A stretch of 54,327 nucleotides of DNA from Frigoribacterium sp. Leaf186 (GCF_001423905.1 NZ_LMPQ01000012.1:65046-119372), one strand, 5' to 3'. Positions 9,452 to 20,495 are shown, counted from the stretch's first letter. Numbers and translations are program-made. The notes: a model not told the origin generated them from the sequence alone.

Positions 9452-10396
9452 ATGATCGCCATCGTGCTCGCCGCGCTCCTCTGGGGCACGACGGGCACGG
9501 TGGCGTCGTCGTTGCCCGGGGACGTCGGGCCGCTCGCCGTCGGCGCGGCGACGATGTGCGTCGGCGGGCTGCTGCTCGCGCTGACCGCACCCCGCCTCAC
9601 GCTGGCCGTGCTGGGCGGAGGCCGAACGTCGTGGCGGTGGCTCGTCCCCGGCGCGCTCGGCGTCGTCGTCTACCCGCTGGCGTTCTACTCGTCGATGTCG
9701 CTGGCGGGGGTCGCGGTGGGCAACGTCGTCTCGCTCGGCACGGCACCCGTCTTCGCGGCGCTGCTCGAGAGGACGCTCGACCCGCCCAGCCGGAGGCGAC
9801 CCCTGGAGGCGCGCTGGGCGGCCAGCGCGGCCCTCGCCGTCGCCGGCGTCGCCCTGCTCGCCGCGACCGGTCAGCACCCGCCCGGTCAGCACGCGGGCGC
9901 CCAGGCCGACGGAGCAGCGGCCACGGCGGCCGGCTCGCCCCCGCTCGGCATCGCGCTCGGCGTCCTCGCCGGTCTCGCCTACGCCACCTACACGTACACC
10001 GCGGGCCGCCTGATCGCCGACGGGCACCCGTCGCGCGGGGCCATGTCGGCGCAGTTCGGCGTGGGGGCGGTGCTGCTGCTGCCGGTGCTGCTGGCGACCG
10101 GGGCTCCGTTGCTCCGGTCGGGCGCCTCCCTGGGGGCTGTGGCGTACCTCGCGCTCGGCCCGATGTTCGTCGCCTACCTGTTGTTCGGCCGGGGACTCCG
10201 CACGGTGTCGAGCTCGCGGGCGACGACGGTGACGCTGCTCGAACCGTTCGTCGCGACCCTGCTCGCGGTGCTCGTGGTGGGTGAGCGACTCGACCCGCCG
10301 GGCTGGCTCGGCCTCGCCCTCGTGCTCACCGGCGTCGTGTCGGTCGTGCTGACCCGACCCTCGCGCCCCTCCCGCCCGGGGGTCGTCGCCGCCTAG
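9452..10396 (+). CDS. DMT-superfamily (EamA) exporter
   Basis: 314 aa, with about ten hydrophobic helices in two homologous EamA halves. Half one starts MIAIVLAALLWGTTGT; half two starts PLGIALGVLAGLAYATYTY. The end of half two carries the typical ATTVTLLEPFVATLLAVLVVGE. Members export amino acids, nucleosides or other small metabolites by proton antiport; the substrate here is not predictable. TACCAT at 9440-9445 ends 6 nt before the ATG, and no Shine-Dalgarno is visible, so this is a good leaderless candidate. The stop codon region overlaps the TAGAGT box (10394-10399) that probably drives the next gene. Confidence 0.88.
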   Translation: MIAIVLAALLWGTTGTVASSLPGDVGPLAVGAATMCVGGLLLALTAPRLTLAVLGGGRTSWRWLVPGALGVVVYPLAFYSSMSLAGVAVGNVVSLGTAPVFAALLERTLDPPSRRRPLEARWAASAALAVAGVALLAATGQHPPGQHAGAQADGAAATAAGSPPLGIALGVLAGLAYATYTYTAGRLIADGHPSRGAMSAQFGVGAVLLLPVLLATGAPLLRSGASLGAVAYLALGPMFVAYLLFGRGLRTVSSSRATTVTLLEPFVATLLAVLVVGERLDPPGWLGLALVLTGVVSVVLTRPSRPSRPGVVAA

Positions 10397-10399
10397 AGT
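10394..10399 (+). promoter_or_regulatory. Probable -10 box of the citrate synthase gene
   Basis: TAGAGT (TANNNT) overlaps the TAG stop codon of the upstream exporter gene. It lies 83 bp before the citrate synthase ATG, which would leave a structured GC-rich 5' leader of about 75 nt. Confidence 0.4.
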
Positions 10400-10482
10400 G
10401 GAGCCTCGGCGTTCGTGCCGCGGCTCCGTGCCCGGCGCGACCGGTCCGCTGCGGCGGACCCGCCTCATCACGAAGGAGTGAC

Positions 10483-11667
10483 ATGAGCGACACCATCACC
10501 GCACCCGCCCCGGCCGCCTCCGAGGGCCCCGAGATCCACAAGGGCCTGGCCGGCGTCACGGTCGACCGGACGGCGGTCTCGAAGGTCGACGCGGCCAGCA
10601 ACTCGTTGCTCTACCGGGGCTACCCGGTGCAGCAGCTCGCCGCCGGGCGCGACGTCGAGGACGTCGCCTGGCTGCTGCTGCACGGCGAACTGCCCACGGC
10701 CGCCGAACGTCGCGACTTCGACGACGAGCTGCGGTCTCACAGGGCCCTCGCCCCCGGCCTGCAGCACCTGATCGACCTGATCCCGACCTCGGCCCACCCG
10801 ATGGACGTCGTCCGCACGGCGGTGAGCGCGATCGGGGCCGCCCGGCCCGAGCCGACCACCGGCGCCGGAGCCTACGACGCCGACGAGACGCGACGACTCG
10901 CCACGCACCTCTTCGCCGTGCTGCCGGCCGTCATCGCGTACGACCAGCGTCGTCGACGCGACCTGCCGCCGGTGCCTCCGCGCGACGACCTCGGCTACAG
11001 CGCCGACTTCCTCCACCAGGTCTTCGACCGCGAGCCCGACGCACTCGACGTCGAGGCGTTCGACACGTCGATGACGCTCTACGCCGAGCACTCGTTCAAC
11101 GCCTCGACCTTCACCGCGCGGGTGATCGCGTCGACCCTGTCCGACCTGCACTCGGCCGTCGTCGGAGCGATCGGTGCCCTCAAGGGCCCGCTGCACGGCG
11201 GCGCGAACGAGGCGGCCCTCGAGCTGCTCGACCGGGTCGGCCCCGCCGACGGCGCGGTGGCCTGGCTCGACGACGCGTTCGCCCGCAAGGAGAAGATCAT
11301 GGGCTTCGGGCACCGGGTCTACAAGAACGGCGACAGCCGCGTCCCCACGATGGAGGACGCCCTCGGGCGTCTCGTCGACCGCGCCCGCGAGCAGGGCGAC
11401 GATCGCGTCGACGGGCTGAAGGAGACGTACGACGTCGTCGCCGCGACGGTCTTCGAACGCAAGGGCCTGAAGCCCAACGTCGACTACCCCTCGGGTCTCG
11501 CGTACCACCTCATGGGCTTCGAGACGCCGGTGTTCACGCCGCTCTTCGTCGCGTCGCGGGTGCTCGGCTGGAGCGCCCACGTCATCGAGCAGCGCGAGGC
11601 CAACTCGCTCATCCGACCGCTGAGCGAGTACGACGGAGCCGCGTTGAGGGACGTCCCCGCCAGCTGA
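10483..11667 (+). CDS. Citrate synthase / 2-methylcitrate synthase
   Basis: 394 aa. It starts with the KGLAGVTVDRTAVSKVD and LLYRGYPVQQLA signatures of the short (type I) actinobacterial citrate synthases that often also accept propionyl-CoA. Catalytic regions are EHSFNASTFTAR, KGPLHGGANE and MGFGHRVYK (His about 276). The enzyme condenses acetyl-CoA (or propionyl-CoA) with oxaloacetate at the entry of the TCA or methylcitrate cycle. No prpB or prpD lies nearby, so a main role as citrate synthase is more likely than propionate catabolism. The Shine-Dalgarno GAAGGAG, 5 nt before the ATG, fixes the start. Confidence 0.92.
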   Translation: MSDTITAPAPAASEGPEIHKGLAGVTVDRTAVSKVDAASNSLLYRGYPVQQLAAGRDVEDVAWLLLHGELPTAAERRDFDDELRSHRALAPGLQHLIDLIPTSAHPMDVVRTAVSAIGAARPEPTTGAGAYDADETRRLATHLFAVLPAVIAYDQRRRRDLPPVPPRDDLGYSADFLHQVFDREPDALDVEAFDTSMTLYAEHSFNASTFTARVIASTLSDLHSAVVGAIGALKGPLHGGANEAALELLDRVGPADGAVAWLDDAFARKEKIMGFGHRVYKNGDSRVPTMEDALGRLVDRAREQGDDRVDGLKETYDVVAATVFERKGLKPNVDYPSGLAYHLMGFETPVFTPLFVASRVLGWSAHVIEQREANSLIRPLSEYDGAALRDVPAS

Positions 11668-11684
11668 CGCCTACCGTGGCCCGC

Positions 11685-13676
<1,992 letters not shown>

Positions 13677-13692
13677 GCGGGCGGGCGGGCGG

Positions 13693-14583
13693 TCAGGCGG
13701 CGACGGGCACGAGGGGCGCCGAGGGATCGGTGACCCACTCGGCCAGCGAGCCGTCGTAGACCGACACGTCGTGGCGACCGAGGACGGCGAGGGCGAGCGC
13801 GTCGACGCTCGCCGACACCCCGGAGGTGCAGTAGACGACCGTCCGCGGCTCGTCGGGCACGAGCGCGAGGCGGTCGCGCAGCACGGGCTCTCGGACGAGG
13901 GTGCCGTCGTCGGCCCGGAGGGACTCGGAGGGGACGCTGATGCTGCCGGGGATGTGCCCGGCCCGCGCCAGCGGGCCCGAGACGCCGTCGTACTCGTCAC
14001 GGGGTGAGGCGCAGACGAGAGCCGCGCGTTCGTCGCCCGCCACCACGGACTCGACGAAGGCCTTGTCGACCCAGTGCCCCGGCCGCTCGGTCGCGACGAA
14101 CCGGGCCGGCGCGGGCGTCACCTCGCCCAGGTCGTACGGCTTGCCCTGCGCCAGCCAGTGCGACCATCCGCCGTCGAGGACCGCCACGGCGTCGTGGCCG
14201 TAGGCACGGAACAACCACCAGAGGCGCGAGGCCCAGCGGCCGTCGAGCGTGTCGTAGACGACGACGGTGCTCTCGTTCGAGATGCCCAGGGCGGCCGTCG
14301 CGGCCTCGAAGCGGTCGACGCCCGGGCGGGTGAAGGGAAGGTCGGAACCGGGGTCGCTGAAGTCGGCGAGCAGGTCGGCCAGCACGGCACCGGGCACGTG
14401 GCCGTCGCGCTCGAACCCGTCGCGGCCGGTCTCGTACGTGACCGACGAGGGATCGGCGTACCCGTCGTGGTCGAGGTCGAGGTCGACGAGCACGGTGGCG
14501 TCGACGATCGTCAGGTCGTCGGCGCCGAGGTGGTCGGCGAGCCACTGCGTCGAGACGACGGGGGAGGTGAGGACGGGGGCCAT
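13693..14583 (-). CDS. Two-domain rhodanese-type sulfurtransferase (thiosulfate/3-mercaptopyruvate)
   Basis: 296 aa with tandem rhodanese domains. The N-terminal inactive domain contains VYDTLDGRWASRLWWLFRAYGH and VLDGGWSHWLAQG. The C-terminal domain has the active-site loop VVYCTSGVSAS, with Cys252 expected to carry the persulfide. It transfers sulfane sulfur from thiosulfate or mercaptopyruvate to an acceptor in the cytosol; CTSGVSA does not decide between the two. Its neighbours are MetY and a CoA-binding protein, so a link to sulfur metabolism is reasonable. The start at ATG 14583 is supported by TACCGT (minus strand, 14591-14596) 7 nt upstream, indicating a leaderless mRNA separate from the metY operon. 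Confidence 0.88.
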   Translation of the reverse strand: MAPVLTSPVVSTQWLADHLGADDLTIVDATVLVDLDLDHDGYADPSSVTYETGRDGFERDGHVPGAVLADLLADFSDPGSDLPFTRPGVDRFEAATAALGISNESTVVVYDTLDGRWASRLWWLFRAYGHDAVAVLDGGWSHWLAQGKPYDLGEVTPAPARFVATERPGHWVDKAFVESVVAGDERAALVCASPRDEYDGVSGPLARAGHIPGSISVPSESLRADDGTLVREPVLRDRLALVPDEPRTVVYCTSGVSASVDALALAVLGRHDVSVYDGSLAEWVTDPSAPLVPVAA

Positions 14584-14664
14584 GGCGCCCACGGTAACGG
14601 CGGCCGGTGACATCGACCAGTGCGCCAGCAATGAAACGTCACGACGTCGCCGGCTGCACCCGCA

Positions 14665-14722
14665 TCGACCTCCGCACCCGGCACGCGCGCCCGTCGACGG
14701 GCGCGTTCGAGCCGGAGGTCGA
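14665..14722 (-). terminator. Two-part hairpin terminator after the metY operon
   Basis: The outer arms TCGACCTCCG (14665-14674) and CGGAGGTCGA (14713-14722) enclose a perfect 20-bp palindrome (14686-14705, centre TCGA). The structure begins immediately after the stop codon of the CoA-binding gene and ends about 80 bp upstream of the next minus-strand gene. There is no T-tract, as expected for this GC content. Confidence 0.65.
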
Positions 14723-14723
14723 C

Positions 14724-15290
14724 TCAGCGGCCGGCCTTCCGGGCGGTGATCACCCCGGTGTCGAAGCCCATCAGGTTCAGCCCGCCGTTGAACCGGGCGT
14801 GCTCGACTTTCATGCAACGGTCCATCACGACGGTCAGACCCTGCTCTTCGCCGTGGCGGGCGGCCTCTTCGTTGTAGATGCCCAACTGCACCCAGATGGT
14901 CTTCGCCCCGATCGCGAGCACCTCGTCGACCACCGACGGGATGTCGGCGGCCTTGCGGAACACGTCGACGATGTCGGGCACCTCGGGCAGGGAGGCCAGA
15001 TCGGGGTAGGCCTTCTGGCCGAGGATCGTGTCGGCACGAGGGTTGACGAAGTAGACGCGCAGGTCGGTCGACTGCTGCAGGTACGTGCCGACGAACGAGC
15101 TGGACCGGCTCGGGTTCGGCGAGGCGCCGACGACGGCGACGCTCTTCGCCGACCGCAGGATGGCCTGCCGCTCGCGGGCCGACGGCCCGACCCAGGTCCG
15201 CTGCGACTTCAGCAGCTTGGCGAGGGGCGACGACGAGGGCAGTTCGCAGGTCAGCCCGTTGGTCAGCTGCGTGGTGACGGTGTCGGTCAC
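14724..15290 (-). CDS. CoA-binding domain protein (YccU-like)
   Basis: 188 aa with one CoA-binding Rossmann domain (PF13380). It has VAVVGASPNPSRSSSFVG (about 49-66), YFVNPRADTILGQKAY and TIWVQLGIYNEEAA, and a C-terminal MDRCMKVEHARF segment with the conserved CxKxE-like motif of the family. The family binds CoA or a related nucleotide; no reaction is established. It follows metY after a 6-nt gap, so the two are almost certainly co-transcribed, an arrangement common in actinobacteria. A role in sensing or storing the acyl or CoA moiety from sulfhydrylation is only an inference. Confidence 0.85.
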   Translation of the reverse strand: MTDTVTTQLTNGLTCELPSSSPLAKLLKSQRTWVGPSARERQAILRSAKSVAVVGASPNPSRSSSFVGTYLQQSTDLRVYFVNPRADTILGQKAYPDLASLPEVPDIVDVFRKAADIPSVVDEVLAIGAKTIWVQLGIYNEEAARHGEEQGLTVVMDRCMKVEHARFNGGLNLMGFDTGVITARKAGR

Positions 15291-15296
15291 GTCGGG

Positions 15297-16589
15297 TCAC
15301 TCGCCTTTCGTCGCCGCGGCCAGCGCCTGGTCGAGGTCGTGGATGATGTCGTCGGGGTCTTCGATGCCGACGCTGATGCGCACCGAGCCGGGCAGCACGC
15401 CGGCGTCGACGAGCTGCTGCTCGCTGAGCTGGGCGTGGGTGGTCGAGCCGGGGTGGATCACCAGGGTCTTGGCGTCGCCGATGTTGGCGAGGTGGCTGGC
15501 GAGCTCGACCGATTCGATGAAGGTCTTGCCGGCCGGGCGGCCGCCCTTCAGCTCGAAGGTGAAGACCGACCCGGGGCCCTTGGGCAGGTACTTGGCCGCG
15601 CGGTCGTGGTGCGGGTGCCCGGGCAGCCCGGCCCAGCGCACCCGCTCGATGCGCGGGTCGGCGTCGAGCCACTCGGCCACCTGACGGGCGTTGTCGACGT
15701 GTGCCTGCATGCGGAAGGGCAGCGTCTCGACGCCCTGGGCGAGCAGGAAGGCCGAGTGCGGGGCGAGGGCCGGGCCGATGTCGCGCAGCTGCTCGGCGCG
15801 CAGGCGGGTGAGGAAGGCGTACTCGCCGAAGTTGCCCGACCAGTTCAGCCCGCCGTAGCTCGGCACGGGTTGGTCGAAGAGCGGGAACCGCTCGCTGTCC
15901 CAGTCGAAGCGGCCGGACTCGACGACGACGCCGCCGAGGGTGGTGCCGTGCCCGCCGAGGAACTTCGTGGCCGAGTGCACGACCACGTCGGCACCCCACT
16001 CGATCGGCCGGTTGAGGTAGGGCGTGGCGATGGTCGAGTCGACGATCAGCGGCAGGCCGTGCGCGTGGGCGACGTCGGCCAGGCCCTCGAGGTCGGCGAC
16101 CTCGCCGGACGGGTTGGCGACCGTCTCGACGAAGAGCAGCTTCGTCTCGGGACGGATCGCGGCGGCGTAGTCCGCCGGGTCGGAGGACTGCACGAAGGTC
16201 GTCTCGACACCGAAGCGACGCAGCGTGACGTCGAGCTGGGTGATCGACCCGCCGTAGAGGTTGGCGCTGGCGACGATGTGGTCGCCCGCGCCGGCGAGCG
16301 AGGCGAAGGTGACGAACTGGGCGCTGAGCCCGCTCGCCGTGGCGACGGCGCCGAGCCCGCCCTCGAGGCTCGCGACGCGCTCCTCGAAGGAGGCGGTGGT
16401 CGGGTTGGCGAGGCGGCTGTAGATGTTGCCGTACTTCTGCAGGGCGAACCGCGCCGCGGCGTCGTCGGTGTCGTCGAACACGAACGCGCTCGTCTGGTAG
16501 ATGGGCAGCGCCCGCGCTCCCGTCGCCGCGTCGGGGATGTTGCCCGCGTGGATCGCCCGCGTGCGGAAGCCGTACTCACGATCTGCCAT
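15297..16589 (-). CDS. metY: O-acetylhomoserine / O-acetylserine sulfhydrylase
   Basis: 430 aa member of the Cys/Met metabolism PLP-dependent family (type I fold). Features are the start GFRTRAIHAG, the YGGSITQLDVTLRRFG phosphate-binding region, IVDSTIATPYLNRP, and the PLP lysine in SATKFLGGHGTT (Lys209). The length and the GGLNWSGNFGEYAFLTRLR segment match MetY rather than MetB. It makes homocysteine from O-acetylhomoserine and sulfide, entering methionine biosynthesis. TAGCGT (16596-16601, minus strand) ends 6 nt before the ATG, so the transcript is probably leaderless. It leads the two-gene operon with the CoA-binding protein. Confidence 0.93.
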   Translation of the reverse strand: MADREYGFRTRAIHAGNIPDAATGARALPIYQTSAFVFDDTDDAAARFALQKYGNIYSRLANPTTASFEERVASLEGGLGAVATASGLSAQFVTFASLAGAGDHIVASANLYGGSITQLDVTLRRFGVETTFVQSSDPADYAAAIRPETKLLFVETVANPSGEVADLEGLADVAHAHGLPLIVDSTIATPYLNRPIEWGADVVVHSATKFLGGHGTTLGGVVVESGRFDWDSERFPLFDQPVPSYGGLNWSGNFGEYAFLTRLRAEQLRDIGPALAPHSAFLLAQGVETLPFRMQAHVDNARQVAEWLDADPRIERVRWAGLPGHPHHDRAAKYLPKGPGSVFTFELKGGRPAGKTFIESVELASHLANIGDAKTLVIHPGSTTHAQLSEQQLVDAGVLPGSVRISVGIEDPDDIIHDLDQALAAATKGE

Positions 16590-16731
16590 GTGTCCACGCT
16601 AGCCGTTGGTCGTCACGCGGGGACTCGCCGCGTCACACGGCGGAACAGAACCGGCCCGCGCCTCCTGCCTGGGGACGAGGCGTGGGCACGGCGTGGGCAC
16701 GGCGTGGACGCGAGGCGACGACGCCGGGGCC

Positions 16732-18459
16732 TCACTTCCAGCTGGGTATCCAGTAGTGCAGCCGGATGAACTCCCAGTCGGCGAGCTGGGCCGTCCAGAG
16801 CGGGTAGAAGAAGACCGTCACGGCCACCGCGACCACGACGACGATCGCCGTCACGCCGATGCCGCTGAGCCGCCGCGACCGGTCGTCGGTGCGCCGACCG
16901 AGGACGATGCCGAGCACCGCGGCCAGCCCGAGCACGAGGTAGGGCTCGAACGCGATCGTGTAGAACTGGAACACCGTGCGGTCGGTGAACGCCAGCCACG
17001 GCAGGTAGGCCGCGGCGACGCCGACCAGGATGGCCCCGTACCGCCACTCGCGGTACCGGACGACCCGATAGACGAGGTAGAGGCAGGCCGCGACGGCCGC
17101 GTACCAGATGAGCGGGTTGGCGACCGAGGTGATGGCCTCGCCGCAGCGTGCCACGTCGCAGCCGCCCTGGCCCTCGTCGAACCCCTGGTAGTACATGCTC
17201 GTCGGCCGCAGCATGAGCAGCCAGGTCAGGGGGTTCGCCTGGTACGCGTGGGGCGTGTGCAACCCGACGTTGAACCCGTAGACGCCCGCCTGGTAGTGCC
17301 AGAAGTTCTGCACCACGTCGGGCACCCAGGCCAGGGCGCCCGTCCAGCGCGTGCCTCCGTCGGCGACCCAGTCGCGGTAGTAGCCACCCGAGGTGACGAA
17401 CCAGCCGGTCCAGCTCGCGAGGTAGGCCACGACCGCGATCGGCACGGTGAGCACGAAGCTGACCGGTGCCTGCTTGAAGAGCGTGCCCGACAGCCAGAAC
17501 TCCACGCCGGCCCGGCGACGCGCGAGCATGTCGACCACGACGGTGTACACGGCGAAGAACGCCAGGAAGTACAGGCCGTTCCACTTGACGGCCGTCGCCA
17601 GGCCGCACATGAGCCCGGCCGTCACCAGCCAGGGACGCGCCCACAGGGCGGGGCCCCAGGCGATGTCGCGACCGGCACCGCGCCTCCTCGCCCGCCAGGC
17701 CTCGAGCCGCCGGGCGCTCTGCCGGCGGTCCAGCAGCACCGCCCCGAAGGCCAGCAGGCCGAAGAACATCACGAAGTTGTCGAGCAGGGCCACCCGCGAC
17801 ATGACGATGGCGTGCCCGTCGATCGCGAGGAAGAACCCGGCCAGCGTGCCGAGCAGCGTCGAGCGCAGCAGCAGCGAGCCGATCACCGCGACCAGGGCGA
17901 CCGCGAGGATGCCCACGACGGCCGTGCTGATGCGCCAGCTCGCCGGGTCCTCGGGGCCGACCGCCGCCATGCCGAGGCCGATCAGCCACTTGCCGAGGGG
18001 TGGGTGCGCGACGAACGACGGTGCCGCGAGGAACCCGTCGACCCCGCCGGCGGCGAAGGTCGGGTCGTAGTCGGCCGGCCACGACCCCTCGTAGCCCAAG
18101 TTGAACAGTGACCAGGCGTCTTTGACGTAGTAGGTCTCGTCGAACACGAGCGTCGCGGGCGAGTTGAGGTGCCACAGCCGCAGCGCGGCGGCGAGCAGCG
18201 TGACCGCGAGGGGGCCCGCCCAGGCCCAGACGCGCCTCCTGACCGGGGTGCGCAGGACGCGTCCCCACCAGGCGTCGAGCCGGGTCAGGGGAGCCTCGCG
18301 GACGCGAGACGACTCCGGGTCGTCACCGGTCGCTCCGCCGGTCGTCACCGCGGCCGGGGCGCCGGGCAGCGAGGCCGGCTCGCCCGCCACCGGACGGGCA
18401 GGAGGCGCGGTGTCGGTCTCGACGAGCGCGTCGAATTCGCGCTCGGCCCCGGTCGTCAT
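16732..18459 (-). CDS. pmt: Polyprenyl-phosphate-mannose protein mannosyltransferase
   Basis: 575 aa integral membrane protein of the PMT/GT39 family. The first external loop has the catalytic acidic pair in LVFDETYYVKDAW, followed by about ten membrane helices and the conserved family end segment LHYWIPSWK. Actinobacterial Pmt transfers mannose from polyprenyl-phosphate-mannose to Ser/Thr of secreted proteins. Pmt and rsmI are head-to-head, as with Rv1002c and Rv1003 in M. tuberculosis, which supports orthology. ATG 18459 follows TACGAT (18466-18471, minus strand) by 6 nt. A long upstream open frame exists but is non-coding. The segment 16590-16731 upstream of metY holds a 9-mer copy (16657-16665) and short GCGTGGGCAC direct repeats. 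Confidence 0.92.
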   Translation of the reverse strand: MTTGAEREFDALVETDTAPPARPVAGEPASLPGAPAAVTTGGATGDDPESSRVREAPLTRLDAWWGRVLRTPVRRRVWAWAGPLAVTLLAAALRLWHLNSPATLVFDETYYVKDAWSLFNLGYEGSWPADYDPTFAAGGVDGFLAAPSFVAHPPLGKWLIGLGMAAVGPEDPASWRISTAVVGILAVALVAVIGSLLLRSTLLGTLAGFFLAIDGHAIVMSRVALLDNFVMFFGLLAFGAVLLDRRQSARRLEAWRARRRGAGRDIAWGPALWARPWLVTAGLMCGLATAVKWNGLYFLAFFAVYTVVVDMLARRRAGVEFWLSGTLFKQAPVSFVLTVPIAVVAYLASWTGWFVTSGGYYRDWVADGGTRWTGALAWVPDVVQNFWHYQAGVYGFNVGLHTPHAYQANPLTWLLMLRPTSMYYQGFDEGQGGCDVARCGEAITSVANPLIWYAAVAACLYLVYRVVRYREWRYGAILVGVAAAYLPWLAFTDRTVFQFYTIAFEPYLVLGLAAVLGIVLGRRTDDRSRRLSGIGVTAIVVVVAVAVTVFFYPLWTAQLADWEFIRLHYWIPSWK

Positions 18460-18505
18460 CGGGCCATCGTAATTGTGCGCCTCGGTGCCGGGGGACAATG
18501 GTCGG

Positions 18506-19333
18506 GTGATCGTGCTCGCCGCCACCCCCATCGGCAACCTCGGCGACGCCAGCCGACGTCTGGTCGAGACGCTCTCGAACGCCGAGGTCGTCGCCGCGGA
18601 GGACACCCGGACGGCCATCCACCTGATGCGCGCCCTGGGCGTCGAGAACCGTCCCCGCCTCATCGCGCTGCACGAGCACAACGAGCGCGAGAAGGCGGGC
18701 GAGATCGTCGAGCTGGCCCGCACCACCGACGTGGTCGTGCTGACCGACGCCGGCATGCCCGCCATCAGCGACCCGGGGTTCCCGCTCGTCGAGGCCGCGG
18801 CCGCCGCCGGCGTGACGGTGACGACGATCCCGGGCCCGTCGGCCGTGCTCACGGCGCTCGCCGTGTCGGGGCTGCCGACCGACCGCTTCAGCTTCGAGGG
18901 CTTCCTGCCGCGCAAGCAGGGCGACCGGCTGCGCGTGCTCGGCGCGCTCGTCGACGAACGCCGCACGATGGTGTTCTTCGAGTCGCCGCACCGCCTGGCC
19001 GACTCCCTGGGCGACCTCGTCACGGCCCTCGGGGCGTCGCGTCGCGTCGTCGTCTGCCGCGAGCTGACGAAGCTGCACGAAGAGGTGCGCCGCGGCACCG
19101 CGGCCGAGCTCGCCGCCTGGGCCGCCGAGGGCGTCCGCGGTGAGATCTGCGTCGTGGTCGACGGTGCCCCCGAGCGCGTCGTCGACCTCGCGGCCGGGCT
19201 CGTGCAGGTGCAGGCGCTCGTCGCCGACGGCACCCGCCTCAAAGAGGCCACCGCCGACGTGGCCGCCGCCACGGGCCTGTCGAGGCGCGACCTCTACCAG
19301 GCCGCCCTCGCCGCCCGCCCGCCCCGCGCGTAG
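18506..19333 (+). CDS. rsmI: 16S rRNA (cytidine1402-2'-O)-methyltransferase
   Basis: 275 aa tetrapyrrole-methylase-fold enzyme. It opens with VIVLAATPIGNLGD and has TDAGMPAISDPG, IPGPSAVLTALAVSGLPTDRF and FFESPHRL. It methylates the ribose of C1402 in 16S rRNA with SAM, tuning the decoding centre. The start is a GTG (18506): a GACAAT box (18494-18499) lies 6 nt before it, the 46-bp gap to pmt leaves room for little else, and the family begins at this point. It is divergent from pmt. Confidence 0.93.
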   Translation: MIVLAATPIGNLGDASRRLVETLSNAEVVAAEDTRTAIHLMRALGVENRPRLIALHEHNEREKAGEIVELARTTDVVVLTDAGMPAISDPGFPLVEAAAAAGVTVTTIPGPSAVLTALAVSGLPTDRFSFEGFLPRKQGDRLRVLGALVDERRTMVFFESPHRLADSLGDLVTALGASRRVVVCRELTKLHEEVRRGTAAELAAWAAEGVRGEICVVVDGAPERVVDLAAGLVQVQALVADGTRLKEATADVAAATGLSRRDLYQAALAARPPRA

Positions 19334-19439
19334 GGCGCCGCGCAGAGGGCGCCGCGTACCCCTCGCAGCGCGACGGGTGCAAGCTCGACGCAGGTGCGCG
19401 CCCGCCGGAGGCGCGGCCCCCACGATCAGGAGGCACGGC

Positions 19440-20432
19440 ATGAAGGCGGTCCGTTTCGAGCAGTACGGCGACATCGACGAGCTCAAGGTCGAGCAGGTGG
19501 CGAAGCCCGAGGCGGGCCCGGGCCAGGTCGTGGTCGCGGTCAAGGCGGCGGGGCTCAACCCCGGCGAGGCGGCCATCCGCGCGGGGCTCATGCACGACGC
19601 GTTCCCCGCGGCGTTCCCGTCGGGGCAGGGCACTGACTTCGCCGGCATCGTCGACGAGGTGGGCGCGGGCGTCGACGAGTGGTCGGTCGGTGACGAGGTC
19701 GTCGGCTGGGCGAACCGGTCGTCCCACGCCGAGTTCGTCGTCGTCGAGCACGACGAGCTCGTCGCCAAGCCCGAGAACGTGCCGTGGGAGGTCGCGGGCA
19801 GCATCAGCGTCACCGGTCCGACGGCCTACGCCGCCCTGCGTGCCGTGCAGGCGACCGAGGGCGACACGGTGGTCGTCTCCGCCGCGGCCGGCGGCGTCGG
19901 CGTGATGGTGTCGCAGCTCGCCGTCCTCGGCGGCCTGACCGTGATCGGCACCGCCAGCGAGCGCAACCACGACTTCCTGCGTCAGCTCGGCGTGACGCCG
20001 GTCGAGTACGGCGACGGCGTCGTCGACCGCATCCGCGAGGCCGCACCGCGGGGCGTCGACGCCTTCGTCGACTGCTTCGGCCACGGCAACGTCGGCTACG
20101 CGCTCGAGCTGGGCGTGACCCCGCAGCGCATCGACACGATCATCGACTTCGCGGCCGCCGAAGAGCACGGCGTGAAGGCCGAGGGCAGCGCCCAGGCCAC
20201 GAGCCAGGCCGTCCTGTCCGAGCTGCTCGAGTTGATCTCGACGAACAAGATCATGGTGCCGATCGACGGCATCTTCCCCCTCGACGACGTCAAGGACGCC
20301 TACCGCGACCTCGAGGACGGCCACGCCCGCGGCAAGTACGTGCTGGGCATGGACGTCGTCGAGTACCCGGGCGAGCACGCGGGCGAGCGGGCGGGCTCCG
20401 ACGACCGCACCGACGAGCACCCCGCGACCTGA
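19440..20432 (+). CDS. NADP-dependent zinc-free alcohol dehydrogenase / quinone oxidoreductase
   Basis: 330 aa MDR-superfamily protein. The GroES-like N-terminal domain (MKAVRFEQYGDIDELKVEQV) is followed by a Rossmann nucleotide-binding domain with SAAAGGVGVMVSQLA. No zinc-binding cysteines are seen, so it resembles quinone oxidoreductase (QOR)-type reductases using NADPH. The substrate is unknown. A full AGGAGG Shine-Dalgarno precedes the ATG. The gene interrupts the usual rsmI-metG neighbourhood and is followed by a strong hairpin, so it looks like a separately transcribed insertion. Confidence 0.88.
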   Translation: MKAVRFEQYGDIDELKVEQVAKPEAGPGQVVVAVKAAGLNPGEAAIRAGLMHDAFPAAFPSGQGTDFAGIVDEVGAGVDEWSVGDEVVGWANRSSHAEFVVVEHDELVAKPENVPWEVAGSISVTGPTAYAALRAVQATEGDTVVVSAAAGGVGVMVSQLAVLGGLTVIGTASERNHDFLRQLGVTPVEYGDGVVDRIREAAPRGVDAFVDCFGHGNVGYALELGVTPQRIDTIIDFAAAEEHGVKAEGSAQATSQAVLSELLELISTNKIMVPIDGIFPLDDVKDAYRDLEDGHARGKYVLGMDVVEYPGEHAGERAGSDDRTDEHPAT

Positions 20433-20438
20433 CCGGTC

Positions 20439-20495
20439 GACGCGGCCCGCGCCTCCTCGTCCCCGGCGGTGGACGCAGGAGGCGCGGGTCGCGTC
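20439..20495. terminator. Strong hairpin built from inverted 9-mer copies, between the oxidoreductase and metG
   Basis: Arms of 19 bp with one mismatch (20439-20457 and 20477-20495) enclose a 19-nt loop. The cores are CCCGCGCCTCCT and AGGAGGCGCGGG, i.e. two copies of the dispersed 9-mer in opposite orientation. The hairpin starts 6 bp after the oxidoreductase stop and ends before the metG -10 box, so it may serve as a terminator. Confidence 0.65.

Noticed and set aside
10483-11667. prpC in a methylcitrate operon
   Set aside because: No prpB, prpD or propionate regulator is adjacent; citrate synthase is the safer call.
14607-16769. 720-codon plus-strand open frame opposite metY and the CoA-binding gene
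   Set aside because: Same composition artefact; metY and its neighbour have full family motifs on the other strand.
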